From the NCBI GenBank assembly GCA_902773305.1, contig CACYEB010000048.1, positions 1 to 5,024 on the forward strand: a DNA stretch of 5,024 nt. Direction: 5' to 3'. A model generated the notes under the pieces. That model was not told where the DNA came from. It saw only the letters and a list, made by a program, of their open reading frames with translations, and searched no databases. Below are positions 1 to 5,024 of this stretch, piece after piece (positions within the stretch are counted from its first letter, which is position 1; every line of letters starts with the position of its first letter). Origin of the DNA: an uncultured Bacteroidia bacterium (lineage in GTDB: Bacteria; Bacteroidota; Bacteroidia; Bacteroidales; UBA932). The position numbers were made by a program, and so were the translations under genes.

Positions 1-315
1 ATAGCCTTGATAAACAAGTCCCATCTGGTTGTTGCCGGTGCCACCGACGACGTGCGGGCGCGCTATGGTACAAATCAGGTAGAGGTGCTTTGCAAGGGGA
101 CGCTGGAGGCACCGGGCAAAGCCTTCTCGGTTAACTTGAGGGAGGAACTGCGCGACCACAACCGACTGGTTCTGGATGTGACGGAAGGCTTCAAGATGTC
201 CGATGTGCTGGGCGAGATAGCCTCCTGTGGATGCGAGGTCATCTCCGTCAAGAAGATGATTCCCCGTATGAACGATATTTTTATCAAACTAGTCAGCGAA
301 ACCTCTCAGAAATGA
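1..315 (+). CDS. ABC transporter ATP-binding protein, C-terminal fragment (5' end outside window)
   Basis: This is the tail of a NatA-like ABC exporter ATPase; frame 1 is open from the first base, so the true start lies upstream. The visible 104 residues begin with IALINKS followed by a VVAG turn and a DDVRARYG stretch. This is the usual sequence after the H-loop strand in exporter ATPases of this class, leading into the C-terminal accessory domain (DUF4162-like). The Walker A, signature and Walker B motifs are outside the window, so ATPase competence cannot be judged. The stop codon overlaps the start of the next gene (ATGA at 312-315), and that gene is an ABC-2 permease, which supports the assignment as its cytoplasmic energising subunit. 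A TTG at position 7 could be read as a start but would give only a headless fragment. The substrate is unknown. Confidence 0.85.
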   Translation: MALINKSHLVVAGATDDVRARYGTNQVEVLCKGTLEAPGKAFSVNLREELRDHNRLVLDVTEGFKMSDVLGEIASCGCEVISVKKMIPRMNDIFIKLVSETSQK

Positions 316-1667
316 AAATGAGTAATATTGGCCTGATCATAGGCCGTGAATACGCAACGCGTGTCAAAAAGAAATCGTTCATCCTGCTCACCGTGCTCAC
401 TCCGCTGCTGATGGCGGCCTTGATAGCGATACCTATGCTTATCACACTCTATCAGGGGAACGACCGTCAGGTGATCTCTTTTGTGGACGGCAGCGGACTC
501 CTGCCCTCATATTTCGAAAATGATAAACATACCGAATACAGGTTCCTCCCAATAGAAACCACTCAGGAGAGCATTAAAAAGACATTCGCCACGTTTGATT
601 CGGATGCGGTGATTTATGTGTCGCCCCTTGACTCGGCCCTTAATGTAAACGTTACCGCATACACCAAGGAGCCGCTCAATATGGAGACCAAACTCTCGAT
701 AGAGAAGAAAATAAGCACCGCCTTGCGCGACAACAAGCTGCAGGCGCTGGACATCAAGAACTTCGACGAGATTATGGAGAAGGTCAGGAGCGACGTCAGA
801 GTCGATGCCTATACACTTACCGACGAGGGCAAGGAGAAGAAGGACAGCGTGGAACTCTATATGATTATCGCCTATGTGCTCAGTTTCCTGATATATATGT
901 TCGTGTTTATGTTCGGGTCGATGGTGATGCGCGGTGTCATTGAAGAGAAGACCAACCGGATAGTGGAGGTCATCGTTTCCAGCGTATCGTCGTTCGAGTT
1001 GATGATGGGTAAAATCATAGGCGTGGCTCTGGTGGCCCTTACGCAGTTCGCCATCTGGGTGGTTATCCTGGGCGGCCTGACCATAGGCATCCAGAGCGCA
1101 GTCTCCGGCAAGGTGGCAGAGAAAATGGCGGAGGTCACCACCCAGATGTCCGAGTCATCGCTGCCCAACGCCAATGTCAACCCCGTGGATCTGGGTGAGA
1201 TCGGTGAGATTTCCCAGATAATGGACCAGATATCCCAGATCAACTTCGGTCAGATCCTCATCTGCTTCTTCATATACTTTATCCTGGGCTATCTGCTCTA
1301 TGCGGCTATGTTTGCCGCCGTGGGGTCGGCTGTGGACAACGAGGCAGACACCAACCAGCTGACGCTACCCATCACCATTCCGTTGATGCTGGGCCTGTTC
1401 ATTATGCTGCACACTTTCCAGCACCCCTCCAGCCAGCTCAGCGTGTGGGCGTCCGTCATACCGTTCACTTCGCCGATGGTGATGCTGGCCCGCATCCCGT
1501 TCGGAGTGGTTCCGACCTGGCAGTTGCTGCTGTCGATAGCGCTGCTGGCACTTACTTTTATCTTTATCGCCTGGGCTTCTGCCAAGATATACAAGGTCGG
1601 TATCCTCACATACGGCAAAAAGGCCTCATTCAAAGATATTTTCAAATGGCTAAAATACAAAGACTGA
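312..1667 (+). CDS. ABC-2 type transporter permease (NatB-like)
   Basis: Inner-membrane subunit of an ABC exporter, about 451 residues, a normal length for the family. The N-terminus carries the familiar REY-x-TRVKKKSF segment just before the first membrane helix (about residues 22-46). A large extracytoplasmic domain (about 47-182) follows, then hydrophobic segments near 183-206, 235-260, 315-340, 354-370 and 403-425. The strongest signature is the cytoplasmic loop after the second helix, starting RGVIEEKTNR at about residue 207 and running through IVEVIVSSV and the MMGKI segment into the third helix; this is typical of NatB/YhaP-type permeases. A hydrophilic, Glu/Ser/Gln-rich stretch (about 265-312) separates helices 3 and 4. 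The start is either ATG 312, overlapping the ATPase stop as ATGA, or ATG 318 (MSNIGLII), which fits the usual family N-terminus equally well. Family members export ions, drugs or peptides; the substrate here cannot be inferred. Confidence 0.92.
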   Translation: MKMSNIGLIIGREYATRVKKKSFILLTVLTPLLMAALIAIPMLITLYQGNDRQVISFVDGSGLLPSYFENDKHTEYRFLPIETTQESIKKTFATFDSDAVIYVSPLDSALNVNVTAYTKEPLNMETKLSIEKKISTALRDNKLQALDIKNFDEIMEKVRSDVRVDAYTLTDEGKEKKDSVELYMIIAYVLSFLIYMFVFMFGSMVMRGVIEEKTNRIVEVIVSSVSSFELMMGKIIGVALVALTQFAIWVVILGGLTIGIQSAVSGKVAEKMAEVTTQMSESSLPNANVNPVDLGEIGEISQIMDQISQINFGQILICFFIYFILGYLLYAAMFAAVGSAVDNEADTNQLTLPITIPLMLGLFIMLHTFQHPSSQLSVWASVIPFTSPMVMLARIPFGVVPTWQLLLSIALLALTFIFIAWASAKIYKVGILTYGKKASFKDIFKWLKYKD

Positions 1668-1668
1668 T

Positions 1669-2424
1669 ATGAAACGCACATTGATTATTGCCGTAGCGGC
1701 CCTTTCTCTGGCCTCCTGCCATCCCAAGGGATACAGCCAGTATTCGTGGGAATACCACGAGCTGGATTCGGCCTACGACCGCGGCACAAGCACTGCGGTG
1801 CAGGATGCCATAGAAAGATACGACTCGCTGATGGCGCCTCTTCAGGAGATAGTCTGCTACAGCAAGGATGTTTATGTCAAGGCGTTCCCCGAGAGCGGAC
1901 TCAGCAATTTCGCGGTGGACGCTTTGCGCTCCTTTGCAGAGAAATATACCGGAGAGAGGATAGACATCGCCCTGCTCAATTTCGGCGGTATCCGTACAGA
2001 CCTTCCCAGGGGGGCCGTGCGGATGTATGATGTTGTCTCGATTTTCCCCTTCAACAACTATCTCACCATCCTGGATGTGGAAGGATCCACAATCAAGCGG
2101 ATGCTGGAGAAGATGGCCCGCCGGAATAAGGTGGAGGCGCTTTCCGGCGTGCGTATGAAAATAGACGGCGACCGTCTCGTGGAATGCACCGTCGGTGGAA
2201 AGAGGCTTGATGCGAACGGCATCTACAAGGTCGCCACCATCGACTTCCTTGTCACCGGCGGCGACGGCATCGACTGGGGTAACGGAATCGTGATGCGCCG
2301 TGACACCGAAGTCCTGCTCAAGGATGTCATTACCTCCGAGATGAAAGACCTGATGGCGGCCGGCAAGACCCTTGACCTGAAAAAGGATGGCCGCATAGTA
2401 ATAACAAATCCAATCCAGCAATAG
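1669..2424 (+). CDS. 5'-nucleotidase C-terminal (substrate-binding) domain lipoprotein
   Basis: Exported lipoprotein of 251 residues carrying only the C-terminal domain of UshA/CD73-type 5'-nucleotidases. Residues 1-17 form a lipoprotein signal peptide: KR, a hydrophobic core, then the lipobox L14-A-S-C17. Family motifs seen are N104-F-G-G-I-R109-T-D-L-P, P127-F-N-N, and D192-F-L-V-T-G-G-D199-G. By spacing, R109, F128, F193 and D199 correspond to the nucleotide-binding Arg410, Phe429, Phe498 and Asp504 of E. coli UshA (from memory of the structure), so the base and sugar pocket looks intact. The catalytic metal-binding domain is absent from this chain but is encoded by the next gene, which starts 1 base after this stop. 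I infer that the two chains associate in the periplasm or at a membrane surface to form one active nucleotidase, the lipid anchor being on this subunit. The gene starts 1 base after the permease stop, with no room for its own promoter. Confidence 0.92.
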   Translation: MKRTLIIAVAALSLASCHPKGYSQYSWEYHELDSAYDRGTSTAVQDAIERYDSLMAPLQEIVCYSKDVYVKAFPESGLSNFAVDALRSFAEKYTGERIDIALLNFGGIRTDLPRGAVRMYDVVSIFPFNNYLTILDVEGSTIKRMLEKMARRNKVEALSGVRMKIDGDRLVECTVGGKRLDANGIYKVATIDFLVTGGDGIDWGNGIVMRRDTEVLLKDVITSEMKDLMAAGKTLDLKKDGRIVITNPIQQ

Positions 2425-2425
2425 T

Positions 2426-3253
2426 ATGAAGCGCATAGTTATATCCATTATGGTGATGGCGGCCGCGTTGCTGCCGTTGAAAGCACAGAAGCTTGTGGTG
2501 CTTCATACCAATGACACTCACAGCCAGATAGAACCTGTCCGCACCGGACGCAATGCAGGCAGCGGAGGAGTGGCGCGGAGGCTCTGCTTCATAGACAGTG
2601 TGCGCGCACAGTACGGTGCAAACAAGGTCTTGCTGCTGGATGCGGGGGACTACAACCAGGGCACGCCCTATTTCAACATAGGAAAGGGGGATTTGGAACG
2701 GGACCTGGTGAACCTGCTGGGATATGATGCAGTCGCCATCGGCAACCACGAGTTTGACAACGGCCAGGAAGAATTTGCCCGCCGTCTGTCAAAGGCGGAG
2801 TATCCTACCCTGTGCTGTAATTACGATTTTACCGGAACGCCTCTGGAGGGGTATGTGAAACCCTGGCTGATACTCAGACGGGGAGGTTTCAAGATCGGCA
2901 TTATCGGCGCCACGGTGCGTCTCAAAGGGATGGTGTCCGCACAAAACCTGGACGGCATCGTCTCCCTCAATACCATAGATGAGGTAAACCGCTGGGCGGC
3001 TTATCTGAAGGAGAAGAAGCACTGCGACATAGTGATACTCCTCTCGCACCTCGGATTCGACGGCGGCAGCGAGGATAACCCTTCCGACAAGATAATGGCG
3101 GCAAACTCCCGCAACATCGATTTTATCATAGGAGGCCACAGCCATACCTTCCTGAAAGATGCCGTTGAGGTGGAGAATCTCGACGGAGTCCCCGTGCCCG
3201 TTGTACAGGCAGGTTGCAAGGGGATAGAAATAGGGGAGCTCAAGATTTATTAG
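2426..3253 (+). CDS. Secreted metallophosphatase, catalytic domain of a split 5'-nucleotidase
   Basis: A 275-residue exported protein equivalent to the N-terminal, dinuclear-metal domain of UshA/CD73-type 5'-nucleotidases, which hydrolyse nucleoside 5'-phosphates (and UDP-sugars in UshA) to nucleoside plus phosphate. A signal peptide occupies about residues 1-20, with a likely cut after A20 (LKA/QK). All calcineurin-like motifs are present and in order: D30-T-H32, G74-D75, G106-N107-H108-E-F-D111, H208 in LLSHLGFD, and G237-H238-S-H240. D30, H32, D75, N107, H208, H238 and H240 are the expected metal ligands. H108 and D111 match the catalytic dyad. The protein ends just after the core fold (GIEIGELKIY) and lacks the C-terminal domain that normally supplies the nucleotide pocket; the preceding gene encodes exactly that domain. 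It is the last gene of the tight run and ends 8 bases before the convergent mutarotase gene. I see no clear hairpin terminator between them. Confidence 0.94.
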   Translation: MKRIVISIMVMAAALLPLKAQKLVVLHTNDTHSQIEPVRTGRNAGSGGVARRLCFIDSVRAQYGANKVLLLDAGDYNQGTPYFNIGKGDLERDLVNLLGYDAVAIGNHEFDNGQEEFARRLSKAEYPTLCCNYDFTGTPLEGYVKPWLILRRGGFKIGIIGATVRLKGMVSAQNLDGIVSLNTIDEVNRWAAYLKEKKHCDIVILLSHLGFDGGSEDNPSDKIMAANSRNIDFIIGGHSHTFLKDAVEVENLDGVPVPVVQAGCKGIEIGELKIY

Positions 3254-3261
3254 GAACGGTA

Positions 3262-3579
3262 TTAATCCATATGGAACATCTCCTGCAGGGGAATAGAAAC
3301 CGGTGAGTTGTCGGGGTTGACCTCCATAATGTCGGCCATATAGTCCCACCACTTTTTCACGATTTCGGTCCCGCCCAGATCCTGGGAGCCAGAGTCGCCC
3401 TCCACCTCCTGACAGGCGAAGAGGATGTTGGTTTCCTTATCCCAATATATGGAGTAATTGCTCACCCCCGAATCTGACAACAACTTTTTCAACTCCGGCC
3501 AAATGGCGGCGTGCCGGCGCTGGTATTCCTGTTCCATCCCCGGCTTGAGGAACATCTTGAAAGATTCTCTGCGTTTCAT
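3262..3579 (-). CDS. rhaM: L-rhamnose mutarotase
   Basis: A 105-residue cytoplasmic enzyme that interconverts the alpha and beta anomers of L-rhamnose, supplying the anomer used by rhamnose isomerase. Length and sequence match the RhaM/YiiL family (E. coli RhaM is 104 residues) from end to end with almost no gaps. Shared blocks are the E18-Y19-Q-R-R-H23 segment, I26-W-P-E-L, NYSIYWDK, LFA, the KWWDYM pair of tryptophans, and the near-C-terminal NPDNSPVS followed by LQEMF. Tyr19 and His23 align with the active-site Tyr18 and His22 of the E. coli enzyme. The start is ATG at 3577-3579 (MKRRESFKMF). A longer in-frame reading would begin at a non-ATG codon and run into the start of efp, and its extra residues do not resemble the family. 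No rhamnose isomerase, kinase or aldolase gene is in the window, so it appears to be a stand-alone unit, convergent with the nucleotidase gene and divergent from efp. Confidence 0.93.
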   Translation of the reverse strand: MKRRESFKMFLKPGMEQEYQRRHAAIWPELKKLLSDSGVSNYSIYWDKETNILFACQEVEGDSGSQDLGGTEIVKKWWDYMADIMEVNPDNSPVSIPLQEMFHMD

Positions 3580-3618
3580 ATCGGATCGTATTTGGTATCT
3601 AATTTCGTAATTATTTAT

Positions 3619-3626
3619 TAATTTTG
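3619..3626 (+). promoter_or_regulatory. Probable efp promoter, Bacteroidota-type -7 element
   Basis: TAATTTTG is an exact match to the TAnnTTTG -7 consensus recognised by the Bacteroidota housekeeping sigma factor. It lies 30 bases upstream of the efp ATG in the AT-rich 77-base gap between the divergent rhaM and efp genes. It would place transcription initiation near 3633 and leave a leader of about 24 bases. The only TTTG upstream (3591-3594) is 24 bases away, a few bases more than the usual spacing, so the -33 element is weak or absent. The leader has no Shine-Dalgarno sequence and is A-rich (CCAAATTGACAAAACTAT), as is common in this phylum. I found no comparable element for rhaM on the opposite strand. 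Confidence 0.6.
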
Positions 3627-3656
3627 CACTTCCAGAAACCAAATTGACAAAACTAT

Positions 3657-4226
3657 ATGGCAACAACAGCTGATTTCAAGAATGGACTTTGCATAGACTT
3701 CAACGGCAAGCCGTGTTCTATCGTATGGTTCCAGCACGTAAAGCCGGGCAAGGGTCCCGCTTTCGTAAAGACTAAACTCCGCAACCTGGAGAACGGCCGC
3801 ATACTGGAGAAGACCTACAGTGCCGGCGAGAAAATCGATTTGATAACAGTGGAGCACCGCCCCTATCAGTACCTCTACAAAGATGAGGACGGCTACAACT
3901 TTATGCATGCCGAGACCTTCGAGCAGGTTCATCTGGGACTGGATATGATTGAGAATGCCGACCTTATGAAAGAGGGTCAGACCGTGGAGATGATATTCCT
4001 GGCCGGCGAAGACGAGCGTTGCCTCACCTGTGAACTCCCTACCTATGTAGAGCTTGAAGTGACCTACACCGAGCCCGCCGTCAAGGGCGATACCGCTTCT
4101 TCAAACGCCCTCAAGGAGTGCACCCTGGAGACAGGCGCGACCCTTATGGTTCCCCTGTTCATCAACCAGGGCGACAAAATCAGGGTCAACACCGTGGACC
4201 GTGCATACGGCGAGCGCGTTAAATAG
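3657..4226 (+). CDS. efp: Translation elongation factor P
   Basis: EF-P binds ribosomes stalled at consecutive prolines, between the P and E sites, and stimulates peptide-bond formation. The 189-residue product has the normal length and the three-domain layout: a KOW-like N-terminal domain (about 1-64), a central OB domain (about 66-128) and a C-terminal OB domain (about 130-187). The start MATTADFKNG is the typical Bacteroidota N-terminus. The tRNA-contacting loop reads K29-P-G-K32-G-P-A-F, with K32 at the position that is post-translationally modified in other lineages (K34 in E. coli). Other family blocks are RPYQYLYKD, FMH-x-ETFEQ in the middle and VPLFINQGDKIRV near the end. In the C-terminal signature, K-x-A-x4-G reads K-E-C-T-L-E-T-G, with cysteine replacing the usual alanine. 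No EpmA/EpmB-type modification gene is in the window. It appears monocistronic, with its own promoter element upstream and a strong hairpin terminator immediately downstream. Confidence 0.97.
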   Translation: MATTADFKNGLCIDFNGKPCSIVWFQHVKPGKGPAFVKTKLRNLENGRILEKTYSAGEKIDLITVEHRPYQYLYKDEDGYNFMHAETFEQVHLGLDMIENADLMKEGQTVEMIFLAGEDERCLTCELPTYVELEVTYTEPAVKGDTASSNALKECTLETGATLMVPLFINQGDKIRVNTVDRAYGERVK

Positions 4227-4240
4227 TATTTCCTCTCAGC

Positions 4241-4280
4241 AGAAGCAAAACGGCTGCCGGAAGGCAGCCGTTTTGCTTTT
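4241..4280 (+). terminator. Intrinsic terminator after efp, possibly bidirectional
   Basis: A perfect inverted repeat begins 14 bases after the efp stop. The arm AAGCAAAACGGCTGCC (4243-4258) pairs with GGCAGCCGTTTTGCTT (4263-4278) for 16 base pairs around a GGAA loop (4259-4262), extendable by a G-U and an A-U pair to 18. The 3' side is T-rich (TTTTGCTTTT), as expected for Rho-independent termination of efp. The element sits in the 76-base gap between convergent genes. Its opposite strand also shows a T-rich 3' side (TTTTGCTTCT), so it may also stop transcripts from the DUF4783 gene. Confidence 0.92.
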
Positions 4281-4302
4281 ATGATATGTTCAAAGATTAC
4301 GC

Positions 4303-4704
4303 TTATTGGTTTTCTATCTTGATCTGGAGGATTTCGTTGCGCGACTCCACCGTCTTCACGAAAATGATCACCCTGTACTGCGAACCGCCGGCATCAAGGT
4401 TTGCAACGGCATAATTCATAGGGGGACGGCCGCTCTTGTGCATTATCCTGAAAGACTTGGGTGTGTGGTTGGTAAAGAAGTTGCGCATAATCAGTTTGGC
4501 CTGATTCCGGGTGCAGTTGTTTATCGAACCCAGCACCTCTACCTGAAGGTTGTCTGCAAACCAGACCGAAAGCTTGTCGCTGTCGCCCGCCTCCATATAT
4601 TTTGCTATAGGGATAAACACATCGCCGTCGTCTATCATACGGGCATCAATTTTGAAGACCGAAGCAATCAACAGCAACGTAGAAACCAAGAGAAACTTTT
4701 TCAT
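4303..4704 (-). CDS. Exported DUF4783 family protein
   Basis: A small secreted protein of 133 residues and unknown function. Residues 1-21 form a signal peptide (MKK, a hydrophobic core LLVSTLLLIASVF, likely cut after D-A21). The mature part resembles the Bacteroidota DUF4783 family, which I recall as having an NTF2-like alpha+beta fold. It has an N-terminal helix with a GDSDKLSVWFADN segment (about 40-52), a V-E-V-L strand, an N-Q-A-K-x-I-M-x-N-F-F helix (about 67-77), then H80-T-P-K-S-F-R-I-M-H, a Y-A-V-A-x-L strand and a Y-R-V-I-I-F-V strand, ending in LQIKIE. No catalytic residues can be named. The chosen start is ATG at 4702-4704; an in-frame TTG 12 bases upstream would only add four polar residues before the signal peptide. 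It is divergent from rlmH with a 53-base gap, an arrangement I recall as common in Bacteroidales. It does not overlap the efp terminator hairpin. Confidence 0.85.
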   Translation of the reverse strand: MKKFLLVSTLLLIASVFKIDARMIDDGDVFIPIAKYMEAGDSDKLSVWFADNLQVEVLGSINNCTRNQAKLIMRNFFTNHTPKSFRIMHKSGRPPMNYAVANLDAGGSQYRVIIFVKTVESRNEILQIKIENQ

Positions 4705-4757
4705 ACATTCATCCAAAGTTGTACTGCCTGATATTTACAAAAAACAAGCCATAAACG

Positions 4758-5024
4758 ATGAACATCAAATTAATAGTTGTCGGAAAAACAGAAGAGCAGT
4801 ATCTGGTGCAGGGCATCGCCGGTTACAGCGCCCGCCTGGCTCACTACTGCAAGTTCTCGATAACCGAAATCCCGGAACTCAAGAATGCGAAATCGCTCTC
4901 CCGGGACCAGATCAAGCAGAAAGAGGGGGAACTCATCCTGAAAAGTATTTCGGCAAAAGATGACGTCGTGCTGCTGGACGAACACGGCAGGCAGTTCTCG
5001 TCGGTTGAATGGGCCCGCCACCTC
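4758..5024 (+). CDS. rlmH: 23S rRNA (pseudouridine1915-N3)-methyltransferase RlmH, N-terminal part (3' end outside window)
   Basis: RlmH is a small SPOUT-class, SAM-dependent enzyme that methylates pseudouridine 1915 in helix 69 of 23S rRNA on the assembled 70S ribosome. The first 89 residues are visible, out of roughly 155-160 in the family. They start MNIKLIVVGKTEEQYL and continue with a Y-x-x-R-L-x-H-Y-C motif (23-31), the IPELKNAKSLS segment, the K-E-G-E-L-I-L helix (55-61) and the VVLLDEHGRQFSSVEWA stretch (70-86), all characteristic of RlmH. The C-terminal knot with the glycine-rich SAM-binding loop is beyond the edge, so intactness cannot be checked. The start is ATG 4758; the upstream bases (AAGCCATAAACG) contain no Shine-Dalgarno sequence. 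The gene is divergent from the DUF4783 gene, and I could not identify a convincing promoter in the shared 53-base gap. Confidence 0.96.
   Translation, partial: MNIKLIVVGKTEEQYLVQGIAGYSARLAHYCKFSITEIPELKNAKSLSRDQIKQKEGELILKSISAKDDVVLLDEHGRQFSSVEWARHL

Noticed and set aside
231..311. An upstream start for the permease within the ATPase gene
   Set aside because: It would add 27 residues that are merely another frame of the ATPase C-terminus. The ATG codons at 312 and 318 fit the family N-terminus.
872..1681. Minus-strand open frames opposite the ABC permease gene
   Set aside because: They are antisense to a membrane protein with a strong NatB signature, have no recognisable domains, and overlap each other.
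1642..2448. Long minus-strand open frame (268 codons) opposite the nucleotidase C-domain gene
   Set aside because: It lies antisense to a gene with clear family motifs and a signal peptide, and its translation matches no family I recognise. It is a by-product of codon bias.
3226..3303. A terminator at the convergent nucleotidase/rhaM junction
   Set aside because: Only short palindromes (for example CCTGCAGG and ACCGGT) are present, with no stem followed by a T-run.
2330..3352. Minus-strand open frames opposite the metallophosphatase gene
   Set aside because: The sense strand carries every expected metal-ligand motif; the antisense translations are low-complexity and motif-free.
3580..3666. 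A 29-residue N-terminal extension of the rhamnose mutarotase
   Set aside because: It begins at a non-ATG codon inside efp, and the family starts at the MKRRESF position. The extension is translated intergenic sequence.
4714..4721. CAACTTTG on the minus strand as a -7 element for the DUF4783 gene
   Set aside because: It has one mismatch to the consensus, lies so close to the ATG that it would leave almost no leader, and lacks a well-spaced -33 element.
4306..4731. Plus-strand open frame overlapping the DUF4783 gene
   Set aside because: The minus-strand reading has a signal peptide and DUF4783-like sequence; the plus-strand reading resembles no family and has no plausible start context.

Overview
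The window looks like a chromosomal segment from a Bacteroidales-type member of the Bacteroidota. I infer this from several signs: a DUF4783 gene divergent from rlmH, a 5'-nucleotidase split over two genes, leaders without Shine-Dalgarno sequences, a TAnnTTTG-type -7 promoter element, and coding sequence of roughly 50% GC or slightly more with AT-rich intergenic gaps. No species can be named from the sequence alone.

Positions 1-3253 (+ strand) form a very tight four-gene run. It starts with the C-terminal end of an ABC exporter ATPase (cut by the window edge), followed by its NatB-like ABC-2 permease (4-base stop/start overlap). Two secreted proteins follow, each 1 base after its predecessor. 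The first is a lipoprotein carrying only the C-terminal (substrate-binding) domain of an UshA/CD73-type 5'-nucleotidase. The second carries only the N-terminal metallophosphatase domain. Together they make up one complete nucleotidase, with the gene order reversed relative to the usual single-chain enzyme.

Positions 3262-3579 (- strand) encode an L-rhamnose mutarotase, convergent with the nucleotidase run (8-base gap) and divergent from efp. Positions 3657-4226 (+) encode translation elongation factor P, with a good -7 promoter element upstream and a strong hairpin terminator downstream (4241-4280). The terminator lies in the convergent gap before a small exported DUF4783 protein (4303-4704, -). 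Divergent from that, at 4758 (+), begins rlmH, the 23S rRNA m3-pseudouridine-1915 methyltransferase, cut off by the right edge.

The right half is therefore conserved translation housekeeping (EF-P, RlmH) interleaved with small single-gene units. The left half is an envelope transport and nucleotide-salvage operon. I see no mobile element, CRISPR array, tRNA, rRNA or phage feature, and no clearly undescribed system. The points most worth a second look are the split, order-swapped nucleotidase co-transcribed with an ABC-2 exporter, and the PGKGP loop of EF-P.
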